Assembly (NCBI RefSeq): GCF_028737195.1
Contig: NZ_JAQZAJ010000002.1
Location: 124,001-188,000 of the forward strand
Source of the DNA: Pseudovibrio exalbescens
GTDB lineage: Bacteria; Pseudomonadota; Alphaproteobacteria; Rhizobiales; Stappiaceae
Direction of reading: 5' to 3'
DNA: 64,000 nucleotides
The notes beneath the pieces are model-generated. The model ran no database searches. It saw nothing but the letters and a program-made list of their open reading frames with translations, and was not told the origin of the DNA. This document shows, piece after piece, positions 27,726 to 36,977 of the stretch. The translations under genes and the position numbers were made by a program. The number at the start of each line of letters is the position of its first letter. The stretch's first letter is position 1.

Positions 27726-28328
27726 CTAGCCAAATCTCATGAACGCCGCATCCAGCGCATCATCCAGGCGGTCATTGCCCCAAAACAGCTCTCCATGTTC
27801 TGTCACGAAACTGGGCGCGCCAAAGATACCAAGTGACTCTGCGGTTGCGACTTCCGCCCGCAGGCCGATTTTCACCTCCGCCGTCTCAATCTCATTCATC
27901 ACCCGTTTTGCCGGTGCTCCCAACTCCACCAGAAGCGCGGCAAGAAGCTCAGGGTTTGAGATGTCTTCGCCCAGCGCAAATTCCATGTGATAGACCGCAC
28001 GGGTAAATGCGCCGATCCAGTCTTCATTGCGCCCGCAATAGGCGATCCGCGCCGCTAAAAGACTGTTCTGCGGGAACGGGTTGGGGCGTACCAACGGCAG
28101 GCCGAGAACAGAACATTGACGCTCCATGTCCCGCCACATGTAATTTCCTTTAGAACGCTGAAGATTAAATGGCGAGGTCTCCCACCCTTGCTTTTTAAAG
28201 ATTGGCCCGAGCAAGAATGGACGCCATTCTACGGAGATGCCACGGTCAACTGCGAGGGTCTCAATGCGCATGGCGCTGAGATAGCTATAGGTGGAAGCAA
28301 AATCATACCAGAAAGCGATCCGGGGCAT
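27726..28328 (-). CDS. DsbA-like 2-hydroxychromene-2-carboxylate isomerase family
   Basis: A 200-residue thioredoxin-fold protein of the kappa-GST/HCCA isomerase group. The N-terminus is RIAFWYDFASTYSYLSAMRI with the active serine/threonine in place of CXXC cysteines, and the end has IFGAPSFVTEHGELFWGNDR, with the cis-proline. True substrates outside naphthalene breakdown are unknown; the protein is likely a glutathione-dependent isomerase or transferase. The start is ATG 28328 with GGAG upstream. It is monocistronic. Confidence 0.85.
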   Translation of the reverse strand: MPRIAFWYDFASTYSYLSAMRIETLAVDRGISVEWRPFLLGPIFKKQGWETSPFNLQRSKGNYMWRDMERQCSVLGLPLVRPNPFPQNSLLAARIAYCGRNEDWIGAFTRAVYHMEFALGEDISNPELLAALLVELGAPAKRVMNEIETAEVKIGLRAEVATAESLGIFGAPSFVTEHGELFWGNDRLDDALDAAFMRFG

Positions 28329-28458
28329 CAGCGCAACTCCATCAAACATTCATCGTTCATTTAATTTATCGTCACGTATCGATTATATACCCTTGCGCAT
28401 TGCGTCAGAATTTTATTATACAAAAATAACATTAGACGCTCGCAATGGGGGCATTGGG

Positions 28459-29280
28459 GTGAAGCGTACATATGTAAACCTTCCTAGTATTTCCGCTAGG
28501 TGTCCGTTTGTCTTGACAACGGCATACATTATTTCTGTATCACTTTTCTTTTTGGCGTTTCCTGCAGTAGATATCTGGGCCAGCCAGATGTTTTACAGCT
28601 CAGATGGTTATTTCCCAGCGGCAAAAAGCCCACTCTTGCAAGATATTCGCTACATGAAACACTACCTGGTGTCGTGGGTTGTGGGCCTTTCTCTTGCCGT
28701 TCTGCTCATTAAACTGCTTTTGCCGAAGCTAAGGGCTCTGGTTGATCTGCGCGCCCCCTTGTTTCTTATAAGCACTCTGATCATTGGTCCCGGGCTCGTC
28801 GTCAACGCCCTGCTCAAAAATAATATTGGCCGCCCCCGCCCTCGTCACGTGGAGTCTTTCGGCGGCTCCAATCCCTTCGTCGGCGTGTGGCAAAGCTCCG
28901 ATTATTGCCAGACCAACTGCTCCTTTGTGTCAGGCGAGGCATCCTCTTCCATCTGGCTGGTCGCTCTGGTCTTCATCGTCCCCAAAAAATGGAAGCTCCC
29001 AGTCGCCATCGGCACGATTGGCCCGGCTTTGGTGTTCTCGATAAATCGCGTTGCCTTCGGCGGGCACTTCCTGTCCGACACGATGATATCCTGGGGCGTG
29101 ACGTTTTTCGTGATCTGGGCCGTCTACTGGCTGCTCTACCGAAAGACCCCAAGTTGGGCACAACCAGAAACCCTGGAAAACGCCTTCACCCATGCCGGGA
29201 TCTGGCTGCATGCCAAGCTTAACAAACTGTTCGGCATCGGCAGCACACAGGTTCAACAATTCGCCAGCATGTTTCGCTAG
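28459..29280 (+). CDS. PAP2-superfamily phosphatase, membrane
   Basis: A membrane protein of about 273 residues with six hydrophobic segments and PAP2 acid-phosphatase motifs: KNNIGRPRPR (C1), SFVSGEASSS (C2) and RVAFGGHFLSDTM (C3). The C2 histidine of PSGH is replaced by Glu (SGEA), a variant I associate with LpxE-like lipid A or lipid phosphatases. It probably dephosphorylates a lipid or undecaprenyl phosphate on the periplasmic side. The start is uncertain; I use GTG 28459, and the frame is open further upstream. It is convergent with the LMW phosphatase. Confidence 0.8.
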   Translation: MKRTYVNLPSISARCPFVLTTAYIISVSLFFLAFPAVDIWASQMFYSSDGYFPAAKSPLLQDIRYMKHYLVSWVVGLSLAVLLIKLLLPKLRALVDLRAPLFLISTLIIGPGLVVNALLKNNIGRPRPRHVESFGGSNPFVGVWQSSDYCQTNCSFVSGEASSSIWLVALVFIVPKKWKLPVAIGTIGPALVFSINRVAFGGHFLSDTMISWGVTFFVIWAVYWLLYRKTPSWAQPETLENAFTHAGIWLHAKLNKLFGIGSTQVQQFASMFR

Positions 29281-29289
29281 GCGCGCCAG

Positions 29290-29757
29290 TCACAGGCGCC
29301 GTGCTTCCAGCTGCTTAAACAGGGCCAGCGTTCCTTCGTTCACCATGCGATAGACAAGCGCAAATCCCTCAGGCCCCTCATAGTAAGGGTCCGGCACATC
29401 CTTGCGCTGCTCATCCAACAGCATGCGGATCTGCGCCAGCGCGCCAGCGGGCGCTAGATGATGCAAACGCTCAACGTTGCTGGCGTCCATACCAATCAGA
29501 TAGTTATAGTTCGTGAAGTGCTTGGGGTGAACTTGCTGCGCCCGCTGCATGCCAATATCGACGCCGTGCTGCGCTGCGATGGCGATACTGCGTGGATCTG
29601 GCGGGTTGCCAACATGCCAGCCTCCCGTGCCAGCGGACCCAATTTCATAGTGGTCCTGCACACCGTGGGTTGTGACATGATGGGTAAACAGGCCCTCCGC
29701 CAAGGGAGAGCGACAGATATTGCCAAGGCAGACAAAAAGAACGCGGGTCTTTGACAT
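29290..29757 (-). CDS. Low molecular weight protein-tyrosine phosphatase
   Basis: A 155-residue cytosolic phosphatase. The P-loop is VCLGNICRSPLAEGL with the nucleophile C10 and R16, and the general acid is the aspartate in VPDPYYEG. Relatives dephosphorylate tyrosine kinases that control exopolysaccharide synthesis, or unrelated small substrates. It starts at ATG 29757 with a weak ribosome site. A 28-codon membrane ORF lies about 110 bases upstream. Confidence 0.92.
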   Translation of the reverse strand: MSKTRVLFVCLGNICRSPLAEGLFTHHVTTHGVQDHYEIGSAGTGGWHVGNPPDPRSIAIAAQHGVDIGMQRAQQVHPKHFTNYNYLIGMDASNVERLHHLAPAGALAQIRMLLDEQRKDVPDPYYEGPEGFALVYRMVNEGTLALFKQLEARRL

Positions 29758-29868
29758 GGATGGGTTCTCGCTCGCCAAATCAGGGATCAGACGACGAGAT
29801 GATACACACAATCGCAAGCGCTGCGCATATCCAGAGCATACCCATCCACGTCAAACAAAAGGAGGTCG

Positions 29869-29955
29869 TTACGCGACGGCCATGCTCAAACCAACAGTCA
29901 CGACAAAAAGACTGATGGCTGGGAGGAGAGCAAACGCAAACCACGTGTTGGACAT
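29869..29955 (-). CDS. Small ORF encoding a 28-residue membrane peptide
   Basis: The ORF reads MSNTWFAFALLPAISLFVVT followed by VGLSMAVA and a stop, a single hydrophobic helix with almost no charge. An AAAGGATTTCCCA stretch gives a good ribosome site. It is far below normal ORF cut-offs. It lies in the promoter gap between the LMW phosphatase and phhB, in the phosphatase direction. I do not recognise the family. Confidence 0.5.
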   Translation of the reverse strand: MSNTWFAFALLPAISLFVVTVGLSMAVA

Positions 29956-30059
29956 TGGGAAATCCTTTCTTGTTATTATTGGCTTGAATATAAGCGCCTT
30001 TTCTCAGAATTCTTGTTGGCGCGGTAATATATCGAACACGAGGCTGTGAGGAGTTTTGG

Positions 30060-30350
30060 ATGACCGACGTGCTTAGCCAGCAAGAGATTGACGCAGCGCT
30101 GGAGAGCCTTCCAGGCTGGAAAATTTCAATAGACGGCAAATCAATTCAAAAAGCGTTTAGATTCAAAAACTTCGTTCGGGCGTTTGGTTTCATGTCACAA
30201 GTCGCCCTGCTTTGCGAAAAGCAGAACCATCACCCGGACTGGTCCAACAACTATAGAGATGTGCAGATATCGCTTAGCAGCCATGACGTGAATGCATTGA
30301 CGAAACGCGATATTCGCCTCGCCACATCCATTGAAAAGCTGCTGACCTAG
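30060..30350 (+). CDS. phhB: 4a-hydroxytetrahydrobiopterin dehydratase
   Basis: A 96-residue pterin-4a-carbinolamine dehydratase (PCD/DCoH fold) that regenerates quinonoid dihydrobiopterin. Visible features are [20 protein letters not shown], the active [19 protein letters not shown] with two histidines, and [11 protein letters not shown] at the end. Its partner, phenylalanine hydroxylase, is not in the window. Its stop codon shares four bases with the convergent TusA-like gene. Confidence 0.92.
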   Translation: MTDVLSQQEIDAALESLPGWKISIDGKSIQKAFRFKNFVRAFGFMSQVALLCEKQNHHPDWSNNYRDVQISLSSHDVNALTKRDIRLATSIEKLLT

Positions 30351-30586
30351 GCGCCCTCAACCGCGCCGCGGGTAATTCGGAACACGAGAATGTCCTGCTG
30401 TGTTTCCACGCCATGCAGCGTGTGCCCGTCCTGATTGCACATGTGCGGTATGTCGATCTGCGCCATCGGATCTGTCGCATGCACCTCAAGGCCCTCACCC
30501 GCCCGCATGCGCGCCAGCGCCCGGCGCGCTTTCATGACCGGCAGCGGACAGTTAAGTCCTTTTAGATCAAGCTGTTTAAAATCCAT
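30347..30586 (-). CDS. TusA-family sulfurtransferase
   Basis: A 79-residue SirA/TusA/YeeD-like protein. The active cysteine sits in [15 protein letters not shown]. The rest has [20 protein letters not shown] typical of the family. It carries persulfide sulfur, for thiouridine or molybdenum-cofactor pathways in relatives. I use ATG 30586; the frame is open further upstream. Confidence 0.88.
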   Translation of the reverse strand: MDFKQLDLKGLNCPLPVMKARRALARMRAGEGLEVHATDPMAQIDIPHMCNQDGHTLHGVETQQDILVFRITRGAVEGA

Positions 30587-30707
30587 CACGACATTCCCAT
30601 TTGGAACGGTATCAGGTGATGCTGATGCTGCCAACAGGCTGTAACATGCGCACCAGTCCAATAGTCCCGCTGTGCTCTGGCGGGTTCTGTAATCTGTCGG
30701 GGGGCCC

Positions 30708-31262
30708 ATGACAACAACAGAGTCTAACAAAATCTACGAGATCCTCGAGTTCTGGTGGGAAGCTGGCCGAGAAAAATGGTTTCAAAGCACGCCGGAATTC
30801 GACGAGGAAATCAGAAGCCGGTTTGAAGGTGATCTGCGCAAAGCCGCTAAGGGCGACTACGATAGCTGGCAAGAAACGCCCCATGGCGCGTTGGCATTGC
30901 TCCTGCTTCTGGACCAGTTTCCGCGAAACCTCTTCCGAGGCTCCGCCGAGAGCTTCGCTTATGATGCCAAGGCCCTCGCCATCGCCAGACAAGCCATGGA
31001 AAAGAACTACCACCTGGCCTACCCACGGGAGGTTCGCCTTTTCTTCTTCTTGCCGTTTGAGCACTCCGAAAACATTGAGGACCAAACCACTGCAGTGGAT
31101 GCTTTCCGCCGCTGGGGTGATCAGAACGGCTACCTCTATGCCCTGATCCACATGGACGTGATCCGCCGCTTTGGTCACTTCCCGCATCGCAATGCCCTTG
31201 TCGGCCGGGAAACGACACCGGAAGAACAGCGCTTTTTAGAGGAAGGCGGCTTTAGAGCCTGA
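30708..31262 (+). CDS. DUF924 family protein
   Basis: A 184-residue all-helical, TPR-like protein of DUF924. The blocks ILEFWWEAGREKWF, GALALLLLLDQFPRNLFRG, and REVRLFFFLPFEHSE are diagnostic, and it ends with a GHFPHRNALVGR-like motif. No reaction is known. It is followed by a strong terminator. Confidence 0.9.
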   Translation: MTTTESNKIYEILEFWWEAGREKWFQSTPEFDEEIRSRFEGDLRKAAKGDYDSWQETPHGALALLLLLDQFPRNLFRGSAESFAYDAKALAIARQAMEKNYHLAYPREVRLFFFLPFEHSENIEDQTTAVDAFRRWGDQNGYLYALIHMDVIRRFGHFPHRNALVGRETTPEEQRFLEEGGFRA

Positions 31263-31290
31263 CCCCTCCCTCTACAGTTTGACTATTTTT

Positions 31291-31327
31291 TAGGCAGAGC
31301 AAATTTTGTGCTCTGCCTATTTTTTTA
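31291..31327 (+). terminator. Intrinsic terminator after DUF924 gene
   Basis: A 10-bp perfect stem, taggcagagc (31291-31300) with gctctgccta (31310-31319), is followed by a T-run of eight. Confidence 0.9.
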
Positions 31328-31466
31328 TCACCATACCTGCCGCGGCGTCGCCCTGCCCAAAACCTAGTCTCTCGACCTAGATGCCCCGGATAGAACGCTG
31401 TTTTTAATAGGTTTTTAAGAAGTACCAACATCCCAAAAACAGCAGAATTCCGCCGAAAAATCGAGT

Positions 31467-31482
31467 TGGCACACTCCTTGTA
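31467..31482 (+). promoter_or_regulatory. Sigma-54 promoter of glnK-amtB
   Basis: TGGCAC (31467-31472), five bases, then TTGTA (31478-31482) match the -24/-12 consensus TGGCAC-N5-TTGCA except for T instead of C at -12. It lies 125 bases upstream of glnK, as expected of an NtrC/RpoN promoter. The rest of the 31263-31606 gap holds the terminator of the previous gene and, at 31509-31540, a leader hairpin with ggtcc/ggacc and aactg/cagtt arms. Confidence 0.75.
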
Positions 31483-31516
31483 TGTAATAGGCCGAACGCG
31501 GACCTGCTGGTCCTGA

Positions 31517-31945
<429 letters not shown>

Positions 31946-31973
31946 TTAGAAAAATCGAGGGGAAACTGAAAAA

Positions 31974-33293
31974 ATGAAGCGCATCTATACCCTTTCAAGC
32001 CTGTCAGTCGCGGCCCTTGCCGCCATGGCTGCACCGGCTTTGGCTCAGGAAACACCGCCGGTCTCACCTGAAACTCAGTACATCTTCAACACCCTGTTGT
32101 TCCTCATTGGCGGCTTCCTCGTCATGTGGATGGCAGCAGGCTTTGCGATGCTCGAAGCAGGCCTCGTTCGCTCCAAGAACGTATCCATGCAGTGCTTGAA
32201 GAACATCAGCCTCTACTCCATCGCGGGCCTCATGTTCTGGGTCACCGGCTACAACCTCATGTACACCGGCGTTGATGGCGGCTTCATGGGTTCCTTTGGT
32301 CCTTACTCCTTCGACCCGGTCGGCGGCGATGCTCTCGACACCGGTTACTCCACTGCATCTGACTGGTTCTTCCAGATGGTGTTTGTGGCAACAGCAGCGT
32401 CGATCGTGTCCGGCACATTGGCCGAGCGCATCAAGCTGTGGCCGTTCCTTGCTTTCGTTGTCGTACTGACCGGTTTCATCTACCCGATCGCAGGCTCCTG
32501 GCAGTGGGGCGGCGGCTGGTTGTCAGAAGCAGGCTTCTCTGACTTTGCCGGTTCCACACTCGTTCACTCCGTAGGCGGCTGGGCCGCGCTTGCTGGCGCG
32601 CTGATCCTTGGTGCCCGTAAAGGCAAATACGGCGCAGACGGTCAGGTTCACGTCATGCCGGGCTCCTCCATGCCTCTGGCAACTCTGGGCACGTTCATCC
32701 TGTGGCTCGGTTGGTTCGGCTTTAACGGCGCATCCCAGCTCGCAATGGGCACCATCAGCGACGTGACCGACATCTCTCGCATCTTCGCGAACACCAACAT
32801 GGCAGCAGCAGGTGGTGTGATCGTTGCAGTGGTTCTGACCCAGATCCTCTACAAGAAGGTCGATGTGACCATGGCCCTGAACGGCGCCCTGGCTGGCCTC
32901 GTGTCCATCACCGCTGAGCCACTGGCACCATCCGTTCTGCAGTCCATCATCATCGGTGGTGTTGGCGGCGCGCTCGTTGTCTTCACTGTGCCGCTGCTGG
33001 ACAAGCTGAAGATCGACGACGTTGTAGGCGCAATCCCGGTTCACCTGATCGCAGGCATCTGGGGCACGCTCATCGTGCCGCTGTCCAACACCGACGCGTC
33101 TTACGCAACTCAGGCGCTTGGTGTGGCTGCATACGGTGTCTTCACCGTGATTGCTTCTGCGGCGGTCTGGTTCGCCCTCAAGGCAACCATCGGCATCCGT
33201 GTCGGCGAAGAAGAAGAAGCAATGGGTCTGGACAAGGTCGAAATTGGCGTCGAAGCCTACCCAGAATTCGGCCAGGGCTCTCAGCGCCTCTAA
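31974..33293 (+). CDS. amtB: Ammonium transporter AmtB
   Basis: A 439-residue Amt/Rh channel. The N-terminal signal peptide ends near AAPALAQ (residue ~25), then eleven membrane helices. Family blocks are DWFFQMVFVATAASIVSGTLAE, VHSVGGWAALAGA with the first pore histidine, and VIPVHLIAGIWGTLIVPL-like IPVHLIAGIWGTL with the second. The C-terminal tail MGLDKVEIGVEAYPEF contacts GlnK. It is in operon with glnK and closed by a terminator. Confidence 0.97.
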   Translation: MKRIYTLSSLSVAALAAMAAPALAQETPPVSPETQYIFNTLLFLIGGFLVMWMAAGFAMLEAGLVRSKNVSMQCLKNISLYSIAGLMFWVTGYNLMYTGVDGGFMGSFGPYSFDPVGGDALDTGYSTASDWFFQMVFVATAASIVSGTLAERIKLWPFLAFVVVLTGFIYPIAGSWQWGGGWLSEAGFSDFAGSTLVHSVGGWAALAGALILGARKGKYGADGQVHVMPGSSMPLATLGTFILWLGWFGFNGASQLAMGTISDVTDISRIFANTNMAAAGGVIVAVVLTQILYKKVDVTMALNGALAGLVSITAEPLAPSVLQSIIIGGVGGALVVFTVPLLDKLKIDDVVGAIPVHLIAGIWGTLIVPLSNTDASYATQALGVAAYGVFTVIASAAVWFALKATIGIRVGEEEEAMGLDKVEIGVEAYPEFGQGSQRL

Positions 33294-33340
33294 ACATCAA
33301 AGGGAGATAAACTCCCAGCAATCACCTTCCCAAAAAACGA

Positions 33341-33370
33341 AAGGCCCGGGCTCTCCCACCCGGGCCTTTT
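33341..33370 (+). terminator. Intrinsic terminator of glnK-amtB
   Basis: A 10-bp stem, aaggcccggg (33341-33350) with cccgggcctt (33359-33368), is followed by T. The A-rich left flank suggests it may also serve the convergent CDF gene. Confidence 0.85.
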
Positions 33371-33397
33371 CATTTGCAGTGCGTCTCCGGAGCAGGC

Positions 33398-34285
33398 CTA
33401 GATCACCACGATGCCCGAATGTTTGGCGTGGTTTTCCGGCTCGATGTGAATGGTGACCCGCGCGCCGGGCAACTCCTTGGCAATACCCTCTTCGATCCGA
33501 TCGCAAATCTCGTGGGCGTCCAGCACGGTCATGTCCGCCGGAACCACCAGGTGAAAGTCCACGAAAGTCACATGCCCTGAATGGCGGGTGCGCAAATCGT
33601 GGGCCTCAATTGCCCCTTCGCCATGCTTTGAGATCAAGGTGCGCAACAGCTCCTGCTCTTCTTCCGGAGCCGCTTCATCCATTAGCCCGCCAATGGACTC
33701 GCGTACAAGGTGCCAGCCGGACCAAAGAATGTTCACGGCAACCACAATGGCAAGTATGGGGTCAAGAATGGTCCAGCCCGTCGCGTAAGCAGCCCCCACG
33801 CCTACAATCACACCCACAGAGGTGTAGACATCCGTCATGATGTGCTTGCCATCGGCAACAAGTGCCGGCGAGCGGTGCTTGCGGCCCACACGCATCAGCG
33901 CGCTCGCCCAGATGAAATTCAGTACAGACGCCGCCCCGTTCAGCACGAAGCCAAACAGGGAGTACTCCAGCTGCGGCCCTTCCATGATGCTGATATAGGC
34001 CTGCCGCAAGATGGTCACCGCCGCCAGAACGATTAGCACCCCTTCCAACACAGCAGCAAAGTACTCAACCTTGGTGTGCCCATAAGGGTGGTTGTGGTCC
34101 GCTGGTTTTTGGGCAAGATGCAGCGCGCCTGCTGCAGCCAGCGCCGAGGCCACGTTGATGATGGACTCAAGCGCATCGGAGTAAAAAGCAATAGAGCCGG
34201 TGTAGAGGTAAGCCGCGTACTTTGTCGCCAGTACAATCAAACCGACAACAATGCTGCCGAGCGCAAAGCGCATGCTCTCGTTCAT
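33398..34285 (-). CDS. Cation diffusion facilitator transporter
   Basis: A 295-residue CDF-family metal/proton antiporter of the inner membrane. Six hydrophobic segments are visible; the metal site is formed by SDALESIINVASA and DGKHIMTDVYTSVG, and HNHPYGHTKVEYFAA is the family histidine block between helices 3 and 4. The C-terminal cytoplasmic domain ends in VTIHIEPENHAKHSG. Zn, Fe or Mn export is possible. I use ATG 34285. A palindrome lies 65 bases upstream. Confidence 0.9.
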   Translation of the reverse strand: MNESMRFALGSIVVGLIVLATKYAAYLYTGSIAFYSDALESIINVASALAAAGALHLAQKPADHNHPYGHTKVEYFAAVLEGVLIVLAAVTILRQAYISIMEGPQLEYSLFGFVLNGAASVLNFIWASALMRVGRKHRSPALVADGKHIMTDVYTSVGVIVGVGAAYATGWTILDPILAIVVAVNILWSGWHLVRESIGGLMDEAAPEEEQELLRTLISKHGEGAIEAHDLRTRHSGHVTFVDFHLVVPADMTVLDAHEICDRIEEGIAKELPGARVTIHIEPENHAKHSGIVVI

Positions 34286-34349
34286 AACTTCTGGCCCATC
34301 TGATAGTTTGGTGAGTGCGCCACCGTTCGCAATCACGCGCATGCCTAAC

Positions 34350-34373
34350 AGGTTTGGCAGGTATATCAAACCT
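34350..34373. promoter_or_regulatory. Inverted repeat upstream of CDF transporter
   Basis: aggtttg (34350-34356) and caaacct (34367-34373) are perfect complements around ten bases. Placement suggests an operator for the metal transporter on the minus strand. The regulator is unknown. Confidence 0.4.
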
Positions 34374-34421
34374 AACCAAACATCCATAGGAACTTAGCCA
34401 TAGGTTATCAGCGGGAAATCC

Positions 34422-35174
34422 TCAGAAGCTGACCTGCGCAGTCGTCGCCACTCCAAGGATGTCAGAGGGGTTACCGTTCACCATCTTCTGGACCAGCACC
34501 ACGATACGCTCAACACCGTTGCCGCCCACTTCAGATAGCGGCAACTTGTAGGTCTCCGGCCCCCCATCCCAAACGCCGATCGGCATGATCCCCCGAACGA
34601 CATTGCGATATTCGCGCTTGGACCCGGCATTCTCACCGCGCCGGATACTTACCGTGGCGCGGTCGCTTACCTTGACCAGATAAACGCTCGCCATCAGTTT
34701 GGGGCCGGGCACAGCGCCATCGACGCTGACCTCAAACATGTTGTCATGAACAGAGGTCTCCACAGACAGCGGCAAACTCACATGCCGTTCCAGCGCTTTC
34801 TTGATGCTGGCGCGATCACTGCCAACGAAAGAACGGTGCCCGTTCACGACCATTTGCGGCGTGTAGATGCTCCGCTCACCATTGGCTTCCGCATACATCT
34901 TCTGACGCTTGGTGTTGTCAGCAGAGCCAAATGTATCCGCCCACCCAAGGTAGTCCCAGTAGTCCACATGAAACGCCAGTGCCAGAATGCCGTCTTTATC
35001 GGCAAGCTCCGACAAAATGTCATCTGCTGGCGGGCAGGAGGAACAACCCTGGCTGGTGAACAGCTCCACAATGGCTTTTGGCTTCTGCGCTTCAGCAGCA
35101 TGCACTGCAGGTGCGATGGAAATCCCTGCGAAAACCGCGCCTAAAACCAGTATGCGTTTCACCATCAACATCAT
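34422..35174 (-). CDS. DUF1223 secreted thioredoxin-like protein
   Basis: A protein of about 250 residues with a signal peptide (KRILVLGAVFAGISIAPAVHA then AEAQ) and the DUF1223 blocks IVELFTSQGCSSCPPADDIL, with a CXXC-like pair, HVDYWDYLGWADTF and YTPQMVVNGHRSFVGSD. The fold is thioredoxin-like and the protein is probably periplasmic. Its role is unknown. The start is ambiguous among three close ATGs near 35174. It lies just downstream of the ccm operon, but a 120-base gap separates them. Confidence 0.88.
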   Translation of the reverse strand: MMLMVKRILVLGAVFAGISIAPAVHAAEAQKPKAIVELFTSQGCSSCPPADDILSELADKDGILALAFHVDYWDYLGWADTFGSADNTKRQKMYAEANGERSIYTPQMVVNGHRSFVGSDRASIKKALERHVSLPLSVETSVHDNMFEVSVDGAVPGPKLMASVYLVKVSDRATVSIRRGENAGSKREYRNVVRGIMPIGVWDGGPETYKLPLSEVGGNGVERIVVLVQKMVNGNPSDILGVATTAQVSF

Positions 35175-35294
35175 GTCAGTGCCAGAATCCTTGCCATTGC
35201 GTCGGATTAGCAACCTATAGGCATCCCACTTAAAGTGACAGTCACAAGACGGTGAGACCGCACACGCGCCCGATGTTCACGCTACAGACTGCCT

Positions 35295-35897
35295 TTAACC
35301 GGCGTTTTCTGAGAGGATTTTTTCAAGTTCTGGCAAGAAGACTTCTTTGAAACTGCGCGCGTCCAGCGGACCCACAAACTTGTAGCGGATCTGCCCTTCC
35401 CGATCGACAATGAAGGTTTCCGGCACGCCATACACCCCCCAGTCGATACCGACACGGCCACTGTCTACGCCCACCCGGTCATAAGGATTTCCCAGGTCGG
35501 TCAGGAAGCGCACGGCCTTCGGGTCTGTGTCCTTGTAGTTCAAACCCGCAATCTGGAAGCGATCATCCTTGGAAAGCTCCATCAGGTATGGGTGTTCAGC
35601 TCGGCACGGCGCACACCAGGAAGCAAACACGTTCACCACAGAAACCTGACCAAGAAGGTCTTCATGGGCAAAGCCCGGCATGGGTTTGCCGTCCTTCATC
35701 AGTCCCTCAACCGGGCCTAACACAAACTCGGGTGCTGGTTTGTCGATCAGAGCCGAAGGCAGCTTTTGCGGATCATTGCCGGATACCAGTTGATAGAAAA
35801 ACAGCAGAGCCAGCGCTCCGAACACCACAATTGGCAACAGCACAAACGGCGACAAACGCCGGGGTTCTGGCTTTTCGATCTCCGAGTTATCGCTCAC
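35295..35897 (-). CDS. ccmG: Thiol:disulfide interchange protein CcmG/DsbE
   Basis: A 200-residue membrane-anchored periplasmic thioredoxin that keeps apocytochrome c cysteines reduced. One N-terminal helix (LPIVVFGALALLFFYQLV), then NVFASWCAPCRAEHP with C95 and C98, and GVYGVPETFIVDREGQIRYK, which is the CcmG acidic/cis-proline block. It starts with GTG 35897 after GAGG. It is the last gene of ccmABCDG, four bases after ccmD. Confidence 0.93.
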   Translation of the reverse strand: MSDNSEIEKPEPRRLSPFVLLPIVVFGALALLFFYQLVSGNDPQKLPSALIDKPAPEFVLGPVEGLMKDGKPMPGFAHEDLLGQVSVVNVFASWCAPCRAEHPYLMELSKDDRFQIAGLNYKDTDPKAVRFLTDLGNPYDRVGVDSGRVGIDWGVYGVPETFIVDREGQIRYKFVGPLDARSFKEVFLPELEKILSENAG

Positions 35898-35901
35898 AGC
35901 C

Positions 35902-36084
35902 TCACCCCTTCTTCTGTGATCTGCGGCGCAGGCCCATGGCCTCCAGCTCTTGCAGATCTTTTTCCTGCTTCTTCTGATCAGCGCGAACGAACAGAACAAT
36001 GCCGCCGATCACCAGTGTTGCCACCACATAGGCTGCAATCACAAAACCAGCGTGTCGACCAAGGTCCGGAAGGAAGCTTTCCAT
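35902..36084 (-). CDS. ccmD: Haem exporter protein CcmD
   Basis: A 60-residue membrane peptide. One helix, GFVIAAYVVATLVIGGIVLFV, is followed by a basic/charged tail with QKKQEKDLQELEAMGLRRR, typical of CcmD. It helps release holo-CcmE from CcmABC. ATG 36084 follows GGAGAGG closely. It lies between ccmC and ccmG with very small gaps. Confidence 0.9.
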   Translation of the reverse strand: MESFLPDLGRHAGFVIAAYVVATLVIGGIVLFVRADQKKQEKDLQELEAMGLRRRSQKKG

Positions 36085-36096
36085 GATCACCTCTCC

Positions 36097-36858
36097 TCAC
36101 GCGTTCTTGGCGGACGCGACAGTGGCGCGCGCACTTGGAGCAGCTGCAGCACGCATGCGCATGGCACGAATACGGCGACGGTATATTTCATTTCGCATGG
36201 ACATCAGGTGCATCATGATGAAGAAGAACGTAAACGCCAGCGCCATGACCATGAGCGGCGTCAACAAGGACGGGTGGATGGTCGGACCGTCCATGCGGAA
36301 CACGCTCGCTGGCTGGTGCAGGGTGTTCCACCAGTCCACGGAGAACTTGATGATGGGCAGGTTCAAAGCGCCCACCAAGGTCAGGATCGCGATTGGACGT
36401 GCCGCCTTGTTGGGGTCGTCCATGGTCTTCCAGAGCGCAATGATGCCCAGATACATGATGAAAAGCACAAGGAAAGAGGTCAGGCGCGCGTCCCAAACCC
36501 ACCATGTGCCCCACATGGGCTGACCCCACACAGCACCGGTGAACAACGCCAGAAAGGTGAAGCAGGCCCCAAGGGGCGCCGCGGCCTTGGCAGAAACATC
36601 CGCCAGCGGATGACGCCAAACCAGCGAGCCAATGGAAGACATGGCCATCATCGCATAGCAAAACATGCCCAGCCACGCGGACGGCACATGGATGAACATG
36701 ATCCGAACCGTGTTGCCCTGCTGGTAATCCTGCGGCGCGGCAAAGGACAGATACAGCCCCACCGCAAACAAGATCAAAGTAATCCCCACGAGCCACGGCA
36801 GCACACGCCGCACGAGGTTCAAAAAGAAAGTTGGGTTTGCCAGATCGTAGAAATTCAT
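36097..36858 (-). CDS. ccmC: Haem exporter/handling protein CcmC
   Basis: A 253-residue membrane protein with six helices. The tryptophan-rich WGTWWVWDARLTSFLVLF block binds haem, and the histidines in MFIHVPSAWLG and VDWWNTLHQPASV are the expected axial ligands. It loads haem onto the chaperone CcmE. It lies between ccmB and ccmD in the standard order, with a 119-base gap from ccmB. No CcmE, CcmF or CcmH is in the window. Confidence 0.95.
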   Translation of the reverse strand: MNFYDLANPTFFLNLVRRVLPWLVGITLILFAVGLYLSFAAPQDYQQGNTVRIMFIHVPSAWLGMFCYAMMAMSSIGSLVWRHPLADVSAKAAAPLGACFTFLALFTGAVWGQPMWGTWWVWDARLTSFLVLFIMYLGIIALWKTMDDPNKAARPIAILTLVGALNLPIIKFSVDWWNTLHQPASVFRMDGPTIHPSLLTPLMVMALAFTFFFIMMHLMSMRNEIYRRRIRAMRMRAAAAPSARATVASAKNA

Positions 36859-36977
36859 GAAACTCTTCTAAACTGGGACGCCGCGACCATCAATAAGATA
36901 GATCGATCGCCGTTCCCACCAAGATGCGATTGCGCGAAATTGTCGCATTATGGCGGGGCGTGCCCAGCCTTCCCCCT

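Noticed and set aside
29780-29845. 21-codon hydrophobic ORF downstream of the 28-codon one
   Set aside because: It has no visible ribosome-binding site; kept only as a remark in the small-ORF finding.
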